NCBI GenBank assembly: GCA_934463165.1
Contig: CAKSJG010000027.1
Location: forward strand, 1 to 39,621
Direction of reading: 5' to 3'
Length of the DNA stretch: 39,621 nucleotides
DNA from: an uncultured Clostridia bacterium
GTDB taxonomy: Bacteria > Bacillota > Clostridia > UMGS1810
In this document: positions 10,585-18,226 of the stretch, piece by piece
Position numbering within the stretch: position 1 is the first letter of the stretch
Layout of the letters: every line of letters begins with the position of its first letter
Notes under the pieces: generated by a model
The model's input: only the letters and a program-made list of their open reading frames with translations
Database searches by the model: none
What the model was told of the DNA's origin: nothing
Made by a program: the position numbers and the translations under genes

Positions 10585-11297
10585 ACAGACACCTCCGCCT
10601 TGTTTATATATATATTATCAAACTCAAAATGAAATTCCATTTCAAGCTCTTTGAAAAGCGCGTGCATAACCTTGTTTGCCACGCTTTTTATATCAATTTG
10701 CCCGATGTAGTTCAATACCCGCGCGATATCTTCTTCGGGCACCCGGTAAACACCCAGGCTCATTGTCAGAAATCTTTCAAGCTTCTTTTCAAGAGTAAAA
10801 TACATATCGCATTTCCTTGCCATATAATTTTTCATGATTCCCGCCGTGCCTATCTCAAACTCATAAAAATCGCTCTCGCTGCACTCCGGCTGATACGCAC
10901 CGAATATTTTGAAGAGCTCCTCCGAGGTTTTTCTGTAAATATATTCACACGTCTGCGGAAAGCTGTATGCCTCAAGGTATATTTCTCTTAAGTTTTCGTT
11001 GAGCTCCGTTATTGTCATCTGAATGGATGTTTCAAGCGCGTATATTAATACGGGCTCGGCTTCGCCGATGGGAAACTGTCTGGCGACCTGAAACTGCTTA
11101 TCAAACATAAATTCAACAAGATCCATAAGTACTCCGCTTTTTGAATGAAACAAATTCTGAAACGTGCTGTTTGAAACCTCCGCCTCGGAAATTATCTCCG
11201 ACATTGTGGTATTTATATATCCCTTCTCGATAAATAACTTCACGCATGCGGACAATATCCTCTTGCGTGACATTAAACTGTCCTTTCTTATTGACAT
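10581..11297 (-). CDS. TetR/AcrR-family transcriptional regulator
   Basis: About 238 residues. The N-terminal 50 residues form a TetR helix-turn-helix (KRILSACVKLFIEKGY...TTMSEIISEAEVSNSTFQNLF), followed by an alpha-helical ligand-binding/dimerisation region that I cannot assign to a ligand. Two starts are possible, 11303 and 11297; GGAGG at 11308-11312 is only 4 nt from the first and 10 nt from the second, so 11297 is preferred. The stop overlaps the start of the giant exoprotein gene (ATGA), so the regulator is the first gene of the operon it probably controls. A perfect inverted repeat overlapping the promoter just upstream is the likely binding site, suggesting negative autoregulation. 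That last step is inference. Confidence 0.9.
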   Translation of the reverse strand: MSIRKDSLMSRKRILSACVKLFIEKGYINTTMSEIISEAEVSNSTFQNLFHSKSGVLMDLVEFMFDKQFQVARQFPIGEAEPVLIYALETSIQMTITELNENLREIYLEAYSFPQTCEYIYRKTSEELFKIFGAYQPECSESDFYEFEIGTAGIMKNYMARKCDMYFTLEKKLERFLTMSLGVYRVPEEDIARVLNYIGQIDIKSVANKVMHALFKELEMEFHFEFDNIYINKAEVSV

Positions 11298-11315
11298 CTG
11301 CATGCCCCCTCCATT

Positions 11316-11349
11316 ATGTTATAATTGGCTTACATGCCAATTATAACAT
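11316..11349. promoter_or_regulatory. Probable TetR operator (14-bp perfect inverted repeat)
   Basis: ATGTTATAATTGGC at 11316-11329 is repeated in perfect inverted form at 11336-11349 with a 6-bp spacer. It covers the -10 box and transcription start region of the tetR promoter. Position, symmetry and length fit a TetR-family operator. Confidence 0.8.
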
Positions 11350-11368
11350 GGTGTGTTTGAAAAAGCAA
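11340..11368 (-). promoter_or_regulatory. Promoter of the tetR-exoprotein operon
   Basis: On the minus strand TTGCTT (11363-11368), a 17-bp spacer and TATAAT (11340-11345) make a good sigma-A promoter about 30 bp upstream of the ribosome site. The -10 lies inside the inverted repeat, so bound regulator would block it. Confidence 0.8.
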
Positions 11369-11482
11369 TACTTATTATGAAAATTTTACACGGTTTTTTG
11401 AATTTAATTTATTAAAAAATTTAAAAGCATACCATACCCGAGATGACGGTAATTAAGTGTATATATATTAATTGAAAGCATG

Positions 11483-11523
11483 AAAAAAACGGGCTGATTA
11501 AATTTTCGTATAATCAACCCGTT
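11483..11523 (-). terminator. Intrinsic terminator after the 995-aa gene
   Basis: Arms 11488-11500 and 11511-11523 pair over 13 bp (one G-U) around a 10-nt loop, followed on the minus strand by a run of T (11483-11489). It lies 25 bp after the stop of the upstream minus-strand gene. The remaining stretch 11369-11482 is AT-rich and holds nothing else I recognise. Confidence 0.85.
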
Positions 11524-11547
11524 CCGATTTATTATTCAATTTTAATC

Positions 11548-14535
11548 TTAATAATTATCGTATTCTTCCTGTGAAATTTCAAAATCCGACAATCTCATGT
11601 TGAATATCATATCCCAGTAATCGTAACGGTCTGCCATAACAGTAACATAGGTATCATCATAATTAATCTCATAGTAATATCTGTAATCATCGGTATAGCT
11701 GTCCGTAATCTTCCAGCCTTTTTTCTGCAAATCATGCAAATATTCATTAACTATGCTTTTTACATCGTCATATACCCATTCTCCGGTTTCATAATCGTAA
11801 CGGGATATCTCATAGCGGCTGTATTCACCATCATTATGTATCGGTGCTCTGTTTAAATAGAATGCCGGGTTTAATAACTCCGGACAATCATTGTAAAACA
11901 ATCCGCCCTCTTTTTTTGATATTGTAACTTCCCGAAGCTTATCATTCCATCCGACGGATGCTCCCAATGCCTCCGCAATTGCTCTTACGGGCATATATGT
12001 TCTGTCGTTAATGATTTCTGCCGGGGTATCTAAATATATCTTTGACTTATGAGCATATTTGAGTATTTCATCATAATCGACGCCGTTTTCGAGTTGATCC
12101 TGCGTCAAATAAGGAATGACCTCATCAAAGTTTATTACCGTTTTTTCAATCTGCGAATCACCTATTTTCAGGTTCAGCCTGGAAGCTACACTGCCGTTCT
12201 CGCTATCATATATTATAGAAACGGTTCTGTCCTCATCGTCCCATCCTACACTTGCGCCCAAATTTTCTGCAATTATTCTGATGGGAAGCAAGGTTCTGTT
12301 ATTTTTAATAACCGGCGCAACGTCGTTTTTGACCGGATCACCGTTAATATATACCGTTTTTTCGCCGATAGTCAACTTTATTGTTGTTGTAAACAATCCG
12401 TCATCTTCATCCGACTCATTTAAGCGTATTTGATTGTATTGCGTATCCCCGTCTTCCGTCATTTCGGTCACATCGAATTCGCTGTCGGAACTTGTTGTTA
12501 TTGACGGCATATCTGTATTATAATCAATATCGAAGCTTTCTCCCTTATTTAAATATCCGCTGACAACCTTTGCACTATAATCACTGTCATAATTATTTTG
12601 TGACAAAACGGTAATATCGCCGCCGTCATTTGCAATTACATTGCATTTTTCGGTATCCGGATCGTATTCATATTCTATATCTCCGGCACATTTTATACCG
12701 TTAATATCACCGTCATTAATAATTGCAAACGAACCGTTGTTGACCTTGATTTTAATTTTATCCGAATCAACTTCAAGGTATCCGCGGACTTTATCCGGTT
12801 CAACGTCCGAATCATTTTCTATCCATCTGAAGTCGGGATTATCCACTAAAATTTTACCGTCGGACACATGGAACAGCAAATTATTGTTATTGTCATATAC
12901 TGTTATCTCGTTGTCCGCCGCCAGATAAATCCGCCTTTTTTCATTTTTTCCGTCAACACAATAAAGCGGAAGCTTTTTATCTAAAGTATCCGGGAGCCAT
13001 TCAAAATCATCGAAATAAAGTTTCGGGTAATCGTCCTTTGAGTAGCTTGAATTTGCTTCCTTATGCAATTCTTTTCCCTTACCGCCCGAGGTTGTCATAA
13101 CAGACAAATACCATTCTCCGGTATTAATATTATACTCAATATATCTGTCATCCCAATTTTTATAACAATCCGGCAAGATATAATTTTCATTATCGTCACA
13201 ATGCGGATTGTTAGGATCATATAAGTATAATCTCCGCCATCCGTTATCTTTTATCACCAAATCCCTTGACGTATCTGTTATAAGTTCGTGAGCGTTGTTT
13301 CCTATGAATCCTTTCCACATCACGGTTAACGCAAGCGGCTTTTTATTTGCAATGCTCTTTTCGGCGTCTTTGAAAATCTCCGCATAAGAACGCTGCTTTT
13401 CTGTATATTTAATATATGTATCCTGTGTCACATGATACCTTTCAATAAGATTACAAAGCGACGAGTCCGACTTAAGGCTTGGATGTTTATAATATTTAAA
13501 ATCACCCATATCAAAATACGAATTTATATCGTCAAATGTTTCATTTACTTCAATGCCGTTGTCGAGAGAAACTCTTCCCTGATATATTTTATACGCCAAA
13601 GCACACATGCCGAAACAATTTCCGCCCCAGCTTCTGTCAATAATATGTTCCGCCAACGGTCTTACAAATTCTCCGAAAACCTCTGTGTACCGTTCTACAG
13701 GCATTTTATGGAACAGGCCATAATTAAATCCTGCCGAAGAATTGGGAAAAGCCCATCCGTCACGGGTAATATCAAAGCCTCTTTCAATAATGTTTTTTTG
13801 AGGACGGTTAGCGCCGGCTTCATGAATTTTCCAAATATCGCTTGTTGTTTCTTTGGGTTTTTCCGCAGTTATATATATTTTTTCCGAATCGCCGGTCATC
13901 CATTCTATTGTGAAGCAAAATAAATATTTTCCGCTGCCGAGATCTTCAAGAATTTCACAATCGGAAATATCGCACATTATATCACCGTATCCGCCATCCA
14001 TTGACACATAATAGTAACCGTCATAATAAAACCCGTATGTATAATTATCTATATCAAAAATTTCTCCGTCTCTGTGCAGCGAAGACAATTCCGACGGATT
14101 AAAGTTAAAGTGATCCGTAAATATCTTTTCAAAAGTATTTGACTCATACACAGTTGCATACTTATACTTCAAAAGACTGTTTACATAATCGTCAGACCAA
14201 TCATACTCAAAGCACTCTTCCGACCTGTAATATCGGGAATAAAGGTATTCCGCTTTATTCGGATTAAGTACCATTTTATAAAAACATTCTTTTATTTTTT
14301 TGATATTATCATAATTTGACTTATCAAAATATAACTTTTCCGCATTCAAAAAAACGGCCATATCATTCAGGTGTTCCATATTAAACTTGCTTAAATCGGC
14401 ATTTCCGGATCCATCTTTAAATGCAATCCGATACTTTTGTCCGTCTGCCGAAACCGATGCCGACACGGAGAGAGTCGGAAACACACTTAATATTACTGAC
14501 AATATTAAAACCAAACTCAAAACTTTCTTTTTCAT
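11548..14535 (-). CDS. Secreted papain-like domain protein with two copper-amine-oxidase-N-like domains, 995 aa
   Basis: A signal peptide covers residues 1 to about 25-30 (VSASVSA). Residues about 295-445 hold a cysteine-peptidase-like signature: SWGGNCFGMC with Cys307, NNAHELI with His416 and YLYDPNNP with Asp440, the spacing expected for a papain/C39-type fold. Residues about 720-778 and 785-873 are two copper-amine-oxidase N-domain modules (NRTLLPIRIIAENLGASVGW and DRTYMPVRAIAEALGASVGW), which in Firmicutes surface proteins are structural modules and not oxidases. The C-terminus is Tyr/Asp-rich. A GGAGG site lies 11-12 nt before the ATG. The gene is single, ends at a strong terminator, and looks more AT-rich than its neighbours. 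Proteolytic or transglutaminase-like activity is a prediction from three residues only. Confidence 0.85.
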   Translation of the reverse strand: MKKKVLSLVLILSVILSVFPTLSVSASVSADGQKYRIAFKDGSGNADLSKFNMEHLNDMAVFLNAEKLYFDKSNYDNIKKIKECFYKMVLNPNKAEYLYSRYYRSEECFEYDWSDDYVNSLLKYKYATVYESNTFEKIFTDHFNFNPSELSSLHRDGEIFDIDNYTYGFYYDGYYYVSMDGGYGDIMCDISDCEILEDLGSGKYLFCFTIEWMTGDSEKIYITAEKPKETTSDIWKIHEAGANRPQKNIIERGFDITRDGWAFPNSSAGFNYGLFHKMPVERYTEVFGEFVRPLAEHIIDRSWGGNCFGMCALAYKIYQGRVSLDNGIEVNETFDDINSYFDMGDFKYYKHPSLKSDSSLCNLIERYHVTQDTYIKYTEKQRSYAEIFKDAEKSIANKKPLALTVMWKGFIGNNAHELITDTSRDLVIKDNGWRRLYLYDPNNPHCDDNENYILPDCYKNWDDRYIEYNINTGEWYLSVMTTSGGKGKELHKEANSSYSKDDYPKLYFDDFEWLPDTLDKKLPLYCVDGKNEKRRIYLAADNEITVYDNNNNLLFHVSDGKILVDNPDFRWIENDSDVEPDKVRGYLEVDSDKIKIKVNNGSFAIINDGDINGIKCAGDIEYEYDPDTEKCNVIANDGGDITVLSQNNYDSDYSAKVVSGYLNKGESFDIDYNTDMPSITTSSDSEFDVTEMTEDGDTQYNQIRLNESDEDDGLFTTTIKLTIGEKTVYINGDPVKNDVAPVIKNNRTLLPIRIIAENLGASVGWDDEDRTVSIIYDSENGSVASRLNLKIGDSQIEKTVINFDEVIPYLTQDQLENGVDYDEILKYAHKSKIYLDTPAEIINDRTYMPVRAIAEALGASVGWNDKLREVTISKKEGGLFYNDCPELLNPAFYLNRAPIHNDGEYSRYEISRYDYETGEWVYDDVKSIVNEYLHDLQKKGWKITDSYTDDYRYYYEINYDDTYVTVMADRYDYWDMIFNMRLSDFEISQEEYDNY

Positions 14536-14607
14536 TTTTTAAAAATCCTCCATAAAATTATATAATACTTATATGCAGATGTAATTTGCTGAAAATAAGA
14601 TATATAT

Positions 14608-14653
14608 TATTGTCAAACCTACCTCACCATTTCGCTTTTTGCTCCGTCTTTGT
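14608..14653. repeat. 46-bp direct repeat, outer copy
   Basis: Perfectly identical to 16377-16422. This copy is a displaced piece of the kdgK 3' end plus 11 bp beyond its stop. It begins exactly where homology of the pglX fragment ends, so it marks the outer junction of the island. Confidence 0.9.
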
Positions 14654-14787
14654 CTGTCATTAGAAATGGGAAGCGGCTCGGCAATACCACTATCCGTAAC
14701 GCCAAGCATACTCGCCTTATATGTAATATCAGATATGAGCTTTCTTCGTGCCCATACTGCAAAATTTTTGATAGCCGTTTTATTCAT
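14654..14787 (-). pseudogene. pglX: 5' fragment of BREX methyltransferase pglX
   Basis: The reading frame begins MNKTAIKNFAVWARRKLI and continues through a GIAEPLP motif, which I recognise as the N-terminus of the BREX adenine-specific DNA methyltransferase PglX (family length over 1000 residues). Homology stops near residue 44, exactly at the 46-bp repeat; the frame then runs through unrelated sequence to a stop at 14569. The original ribosome site (AAGGAG, about 7 nt before the ATG) survives. No methyltransferase motif remains, so it is non-functional. Assignment rests on recall of the conserved N-terminus. Confidence 0.75.
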
Positions 14788-14915
14788 TGTTATTCTCCTT
14801 GCGATTCGATTGGATAAAATAATTTTATGAAATTAAATTTATACAATCATTAATCAACTGCATAGAGCCATTCAGGCATCTGTTTCTAATTGGATTGGGT
14901 AATTTATTGGGTAAA

Positions 14916-15437
14916 TTATTTCTTCAATACCCAATTAGCTAATCTTTTATTACCGGAATCCGTGGTAATGATTTCTTCATTTTTCATTTTTTTCAGCAAA
15001 TTTCTAACTTTTGATTCCTTTTGTTTATCATTAAGATAATCAGGCAATTTATCTTCTAATAACTTAATAAAATCTTTCTTTTTTCCCTTTCCAAAATTTT
15101 CAAGATAACTGATTATCCATTTTCTATATGCTTCCTCATCAAAAGCCTTGTTTTTAACATATTGAGCCCTTTCATCAATACTTTCTGCGATTTTTGCAGA
15201 GATATAAACATTAGGCATTTTTCCCTCTATAACACCTAAATTTCTAAGATGCTTTGCAGCTTCTTTCGATATTTCCTTGTGCTTTTGTATTCTGTCAATA
15301 AGAAATACGGTTTCAATATCCAAATTAGGATTATCAAACAAAACTCTTGAATAGTTCTCATCAATAACTTTACCGTAAACGATAACTTCCACTTTGTTAG
15401 GTGTTGATAAATCATAATCAGGAAGCGGAAAATACAA
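14916..15437 (-). pseudogene. C-terminal part of an AlbA_2/RecG-like ATP-binding protein
   Basis: 173 readable residues beginning YFPLPDYDL and including VEVIVYGKVIDENYSRVLF match the C-terminal third of the AlbA_2-domain (Schlafen-type) ATP-binding proteins often found next to restriction and BREX genes. The N-terminal AlbA_2 domain and ATPase core are missing: the frame reaches a stop at 15453-15455 and the only in-frame start is a TTG without a ribosome site. The C-terminus (SKVRNLLKKMKNEEIITTDSGNKRLANWVLKK, split here as SKVRNLLKKM and RLANWVLKK) is intact. It lies upstream of the pglX stump on the same strand. The 128 bp between them (14788-14915) hold only the pglX ribosome site. Confidence 0.7.
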
Positions 15438-15498
15438 TACCGATTTTTGACATCAACCAGCATGGTGAATTTAGTCAATATCAGTCAATTAAAAACAA

Positions 15499-15693
15499 TT
15501 AATTATTCTTTGACATCTGCCATTTTGAGGAAACTGAATTTTTATCATCTCGCTCAATTAATCCGTTTTTGACCATATAATAAAGCAATTTTCTGATTTC
15601 ATTTTTTGCCGTCCGAAAGCTTAACGTAAATCAGCATGCCAACCTGATAATTTGTTTTTAAACCGTAATCAGGCAAAGAAAATAATTCTTTTA
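15499..15693 (-). pseudogene. Second decayed AlbA_2-type ATPase fragment
   Basis: Directly after the doc stop the minus strand reads LIKELFSLPDYGLKTNYQVG...LIYVKLSDGKK then stops. In a shifted frame it resumes with NEIRKLLYYMVKNGLIERDD and ends at 15499. The first part parallels YFPLPDYDLSTPNKVEVIVYGKV and the second parallels ESKVRNLLKKMKNEEIITTD of the neighbouring fragment, so this is another copy of the same family with an internal deletion and frameshift. It is not translated as one protein. Confidence 0.6.
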
Positions 15694-16071
15694 TTAACTT
15701 TCAAACTTTTTTATCCATTTCAGAATTTCATCATATTTCATTTTCCCGTCAGCAACAGATAAACCCAAATCTACCACATCGGCATTGGTGCAATTCATTT
15801 TGATACCCTCGGCTTCCAGAAATGTAAGCATAACGTAAACCCCTATTCTTTTGTTGCCGTCTACAAATGCATGATTAGAAATAAGCGAAAAACCTAAGCT
15901 TGCTGCCTTTTCTTCTTTCGTTTTATAAAGCTCTTCTCCGCCAAAAGTGCTGTAAGCATTGTTTAAAGCACTGTCCAAAAGACCCTCATCTCTGACCCCG
16001 ACACCGCCGCCGGTTTCCTCTGCTATAAGCTGATGAAGAAGCATAACTTTTTCTTTACTGATTTTTATCAT
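15694..16071 (-). CDS. doc: Doc-family toxin (Fic fold) of a type II toxin-antitoxin pair
   Basis: 125 residues, the usual Doc length. The Fic-fold core HAFVDGNKR (His67, Asp71, Asn73, Lys74, Arg75) matches the Doc version of the Fic motif, and ETGGGVGVRDEGLLDSAL near the N-terminus is typical of Doc proteins. Characterised Doc proteins phosphorylate and inactivate elongation factor Tu; activity here is inferred from the motif. The start overlaps the antitoxin stop as ATGA. The gene appears complete, the only intact module of the island besides its partner, consistent with toxin-antitoxin genes persisting when flanking cargo decays. Confidence 0.88.
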   Translation of the reverse strand: MIKISKEKVMLLHQLIAEETGGGVGVRDEGLLDSALNNAYSTFGGEELYKTKEEKAASLGFSLISNHAFVDGNKRIGVYVMLTFLEAEGIKMNCTNADVVDLGLSVADGKMKYDEILKWIKKFES

Positions 16072-16310
16072 TTTGCCAACTCCTCAAATGCGGGCTTAAA
16101 GCGCTTCATAACTCTTTTTGCTGCTATATCAATTCTTTCGTCATCGGTTATATCAAAATATTCACTTGAATCTATATCTATCAACAAAAATTTGGGTTTA
16201 TTGTTTTTGAATATGACTGCCCGACCGTTATTCTCCGCAATTTTAGATACTTTCGAAAAATTTTGATTTGCATCTGTCATGGTTGTGATTGTTGATGTAT
16301 CAATATTCAT
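16068..16310 (-). CDS. phd: Phd/YefM-family antitoxin
   Basis: 80 residues. The N-terminal half has the Phd/YefM fold signature (a short DANQNFSKV helix region followed by NGRAVIFKNNKPKFLLIDI), which binds operator DNA; the C-terminal tail would wrap the Doc toxin. TAGGAGG lies 7 nt before the ATG. It is the first gene of the pair, overlaps doc by 4 bp, and has a consensus promoter just upstream. Autorepression with conditional cooperativity is usual for the family but no operator palindrome was identified here. Confidence 0.85.
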   Translation of the reverse strand: MNIDTSTITTMTDANQNFSKVSKIAENNGRAVIFKNNKPKFLLIDIDSSEYFDITDDERIDIAAKRVMKRFKPAFEELAK

Positions 16311-16356
16311 AACAAACCTCCTACTATTTATACAATAAATATATCCTACAATTTAT

Positions 16357-16385
16357 ATTATATACTAAAACCGTAATATTGTCAA
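16357..16385 (-). promoter_or_regulatory. Consensus promoter of phd-doc
   Basis: TTGACA (16380-16385), 17 bp, TATAAT (16357-16362) on the minus strand: a perfect sigma-A consensus. The -35 box lies inside the inner 46-bp repeat, just past the kdgK stop, so the -35 and -10 straddle the island border. Confidence 0.85.
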
Positions 16386-16422
16386 ACCTACCTCACCATT
16401 TCGCTTTTTGCTCCGTCTTTGT
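16377..16422. repeat. 46-bp direct repeat, inner copy in kdgK 3' end
   Basis: Identical to 14608-14653. It includes the last 11 codons and stop of kdgK (stop at 16388-16390) and 11 bp beyond, keeping the kinase gene intact, as expected for an attachment site in a gene's 3' end. Confidence 0.9.
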
Positions 16423-17422
16423 GCGCGTCTATTACCCTGCATATATCCTTATAGTCACATACGGTCATATCACCCGGAATTGTATTTTTAACCGCCGACA
16501 TAGCGTCGCCGAACGCAGCGGCAGCCTCTATATCGCGATATTTCAGTATTCCGAAAAGAGCCCCGGCAACATACGCGTCGCCGCTGCCTATTCTGTCTAC
16601 AACCTCAATATCCTTATACGGTGCTTCACTGTAGCTTATGTTATTTTCACAGTCATACACCGTTGATGTAAAGTTATGCTTTGTGGGTGATGTCGCCGTT
16701 CTCTTTGTGCTTGCAATAATTTTAAGATTCGGAAATTCCGACGCAAACTCTTTTTGGATATCACAGATATCACCCTTTTTGGCAAACATGCGTCGCGATG
16801 TTTCCTCCGAAACAAAGAGAATGTCTATATAGGGCATTATTGAATCAATCACCGACCTTGCCGTCTCTTCATCCCACAGACCGGCTCGGTAGTTCACATC
16901 AAACGAAACTCTTGTGCCGCTTGCCTTGAATTCTTTTATCATGTCGATAACCTCTGCACGCAGCACCGGATTTAAGGCAAGGGTAATTCCGCTTAAGTGA
17001 AAAAGCTTTGTGCTGCTATATACGCTTTTGTCAATGTCACTTTTTTTGAAATTTACGAAAGATGAATTCTTCCTGTCGTATTCCACAACGGACACGCGCG
17101 GATATGCTCCGCTTTCATAATAGTATACGCCAAGTCTTTTATTTTCGCTTTTGTCAAAAACTATATAGTCATTGCTCGTTCCGCTGTAGCGAATTTTATT
17201 TTCTATAAAGCGGCCTATTCCGTTATCGGGCAGCTTGGTTATGATACCGGTACGAAGCCCGAGCTGTGCAATACCCGACACGACGTTGAGCTCCGAGCCG
17301 CCCGCCATTTTGTCAAATGTTTCACTCTGTGAGATTCTCTCCTTTCCGTCGGGAGAAAGGCGCAGCATAACTTCGCCTATTCCTATTACGTCAAAATCGC
17401 GCTCAGCTAAATTTTCAAACAT
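16388..17422 (-). CDS. kdgK: PfkB-family sugar kinase, probable 2-dehydro-3-deoxygluconokinase
   Basis: 344 residues from the ATG at 17422; a GTG at 17431 is too close to the AAGGA site to be used. It phosphorylates a sugar acid, probably KDG to KDPG for the Entner-Doudoroff or uronate pathway. Seen: GIGEVMLRLSP at the N-terminus, GGSELNV (residues 41-47), the DVNYR substrate motif (175-179), and the PfkB signature DRIGSGDAYVAG with catalytic Asp282. The sugar-acid assignment rests on overall similarity and the DVNYR motif; another PfkB specificity is possible. No aldolase or uronate gene lies nearby. The stop lies in the 46-bp repeat. Confidence 0.82.
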   Translation of the reverse strand: MFENLAERDFDVIGIGEVMLRLSPDGKERISQSETFDKMAGGSELNVVSGIAQLGLRTGIITKLPDNGIGRFIENKIRYSGTSNDYIVFDKSENKRLGVYYYESGAYPRVSVVEYDRKNSSFVNFKKSDIDKSVYSSTKLFHLSGITLALNPVLRAEVIDMIKEFKASGTRVSFDVNYRAGLWDEETARSVIDSIMPYIDILFVSEETSRRMFAKKGDICDIQKEFASEFPNLKIIASTKRTATSPTKHNFTSTVYDCENNISYSEAPYKDIEVVDRIGSGDAYVAGALFGILKYRDIEAAAAFGDAMSAVKNTIPGDMTVCDYKDICRVIDAHKDGAKSEMVR

Positions 17423-17462
17423 ATATATCACGTCCTTATATTATTTGTAATATTAATTTTTT

Positions 17463-17770
17463 ACAACCCCTCCGAGTTGCTTCGCAACCCACCTCCCCTT
17501 ACACAGTGGAGGCAATCCCACACAATAGTTTTTCGCACTTTTGTTTAAAACTGTGCACATCAGTGCCTATAGTGCCCTTGTATAAAGAAATGCGATACTG
17601 TTAAAACATGTCTGCATCTTATAAATAAACTTTGCGAGTATTTACATATTTACAACCACTCCGTATTACCTCTCAACACACATCCCTTATGCACTGTTGG
17701 AGGCAATTCCATCCAATAGTTTTTCATACATTTGTTCAAGAACGTACACATCAACTTCTATAAAAATTTC
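17463..17770. repeat. Two diverged copies of an interspersed repeat
   Basis: The 17463-17570 stretch (hairpin GTTGCTTCGCAAC, then CCTCCCCTTACACAGTGGAGGC at 17492-17513, then CAATAGTTTTT) reappears in degraded form at about 17652-17765 (CTTATGCACTGTTGGAGGCA, CCAATAGTTTTT). They fill the gap between kdgK and the DUF559 gene; no protein-coding potential was seen. A related hairpin is at 22278-22300. Confidence 0.65.
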
Positions 17771-17784
17771 CGCAAGAAAGAAAG

Positions 17785-17835
17785 GCGCCCTTGTGTAAAG
17801 GGAGCTGTCAGCGCAGCTGACTGAGGGATTGTGTT
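17785..17835. repeat. Palindromic repeat fused to the 3' end of the DUF559 gene
   Basis: Contains CCCTTGTGTAAAGGG and the palindrome GTCAGCGCAGCTGAC (17807-17821). I recall this kind of sequence as a dispersed repeat in gut Clostridia, often beside DUF559 genes. It supplies the last codons and stop of the neighbouring gene. Confidence 0.6.
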
Positions 17836-18176
17836 ATCTCATTATTAATATAAGCGCACACTCCGCTGAAATTATTATGTACATCGGTATTTGATATTCT
17901 GATTGTTGTTATTCCGTATTGTTTAAGATATTCATCTCTTTTTTCATCATATATAAGACCTTTATCTTCATAATGCTGAGAACCGTCCAATTCTATAACT
18001 ATGTTAGCTTTTGCACAATAAAAATCAGCAATATATCTGCCGAGTACCTTTTGTCTTGAAATCTTAACAGGATAATCCCTCAAAAATCCATACCATAAGA
18101 GCCTTTCCTCAGGGGTCATATTTTTCCTCAGATATCTTGCAAAATCCACATTATTTTTGTTATGTTTTCTATACAT
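17808..18176 (-). CDS. DUF559 domain protein (Vsr/restriction-endonuclease-like fold)
   Basis: 122 residues from the ATG at 18176 (a GTG at 18182 is an alternative). It contains the DUF559 core: NMTPEERLLWYGFLRDYPVK, then RYIADFYCAKANIVIELDGS, giving the PD-(D/E)XK-like arrangement in which the Asp of ADF and Glu-Leu-Asp of IELDG are candidate metal ligands. No partner gene indicates a restriction function, and many DUF559 copies are solitary. The last eight residues (TQSLSQLR) and stop are encoded by a palindromic repeat, suggesting this gene travels with, or was trimmed by, that repeat. Biological role unknown. Confidence 0.75.
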   Translation of the reverse strand: MYRKHNKNNVDFARYLRKNMTPEERLLWYGFLRDYPVKISRQKVLGRYIADFYCAKANIVIELDGSQHYEDKGLIYDEKRDEYLKQYGITTIRISNTDVHNNFSGVCAYINNEITQSLSQLR

Positions 18177-18226
18177 TTGCACTTTAAATCCATATATAAA
18201 GTTAAACCGTTATCCAATCCGAAACA

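Larger units (their letters stand above)
14608..16422. mobile_element. Small island bounded by 46-bp direct repeats
   Basis: The 1.8-kb AT-rich block between the two repeat copies holds a truncated pglX, two decayed AlbA_2-type ATPase pieces and phd-doc. Duplication of the 3' end of a resident gene at both borders is the pattern left by site-specific integration (attL/attR). No integrase is present, so it is probably a deleted remnant of a larger defence island. Recombination between unrelated repeats is an alternative. Confidence 0.6.

Noticed and set aside
12000..12400. Copper amine oxidase enzyme
   Set aside because: Only the short N-terminal-type domain is present twice; the catalytic domain with the topaquinone Tyr is absent.
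14557..14562. TATAAT as -10 of the 995-aa gene
   Set aside because: Transcription would start on the ribosome site itself, and there is no fitting -35.
14590..14616. Outward promoter from the outer 46-bp repeat (TTGACA)
   Set aside because: No -10 sequence is found 16-18 bp downstream on the minus strand.
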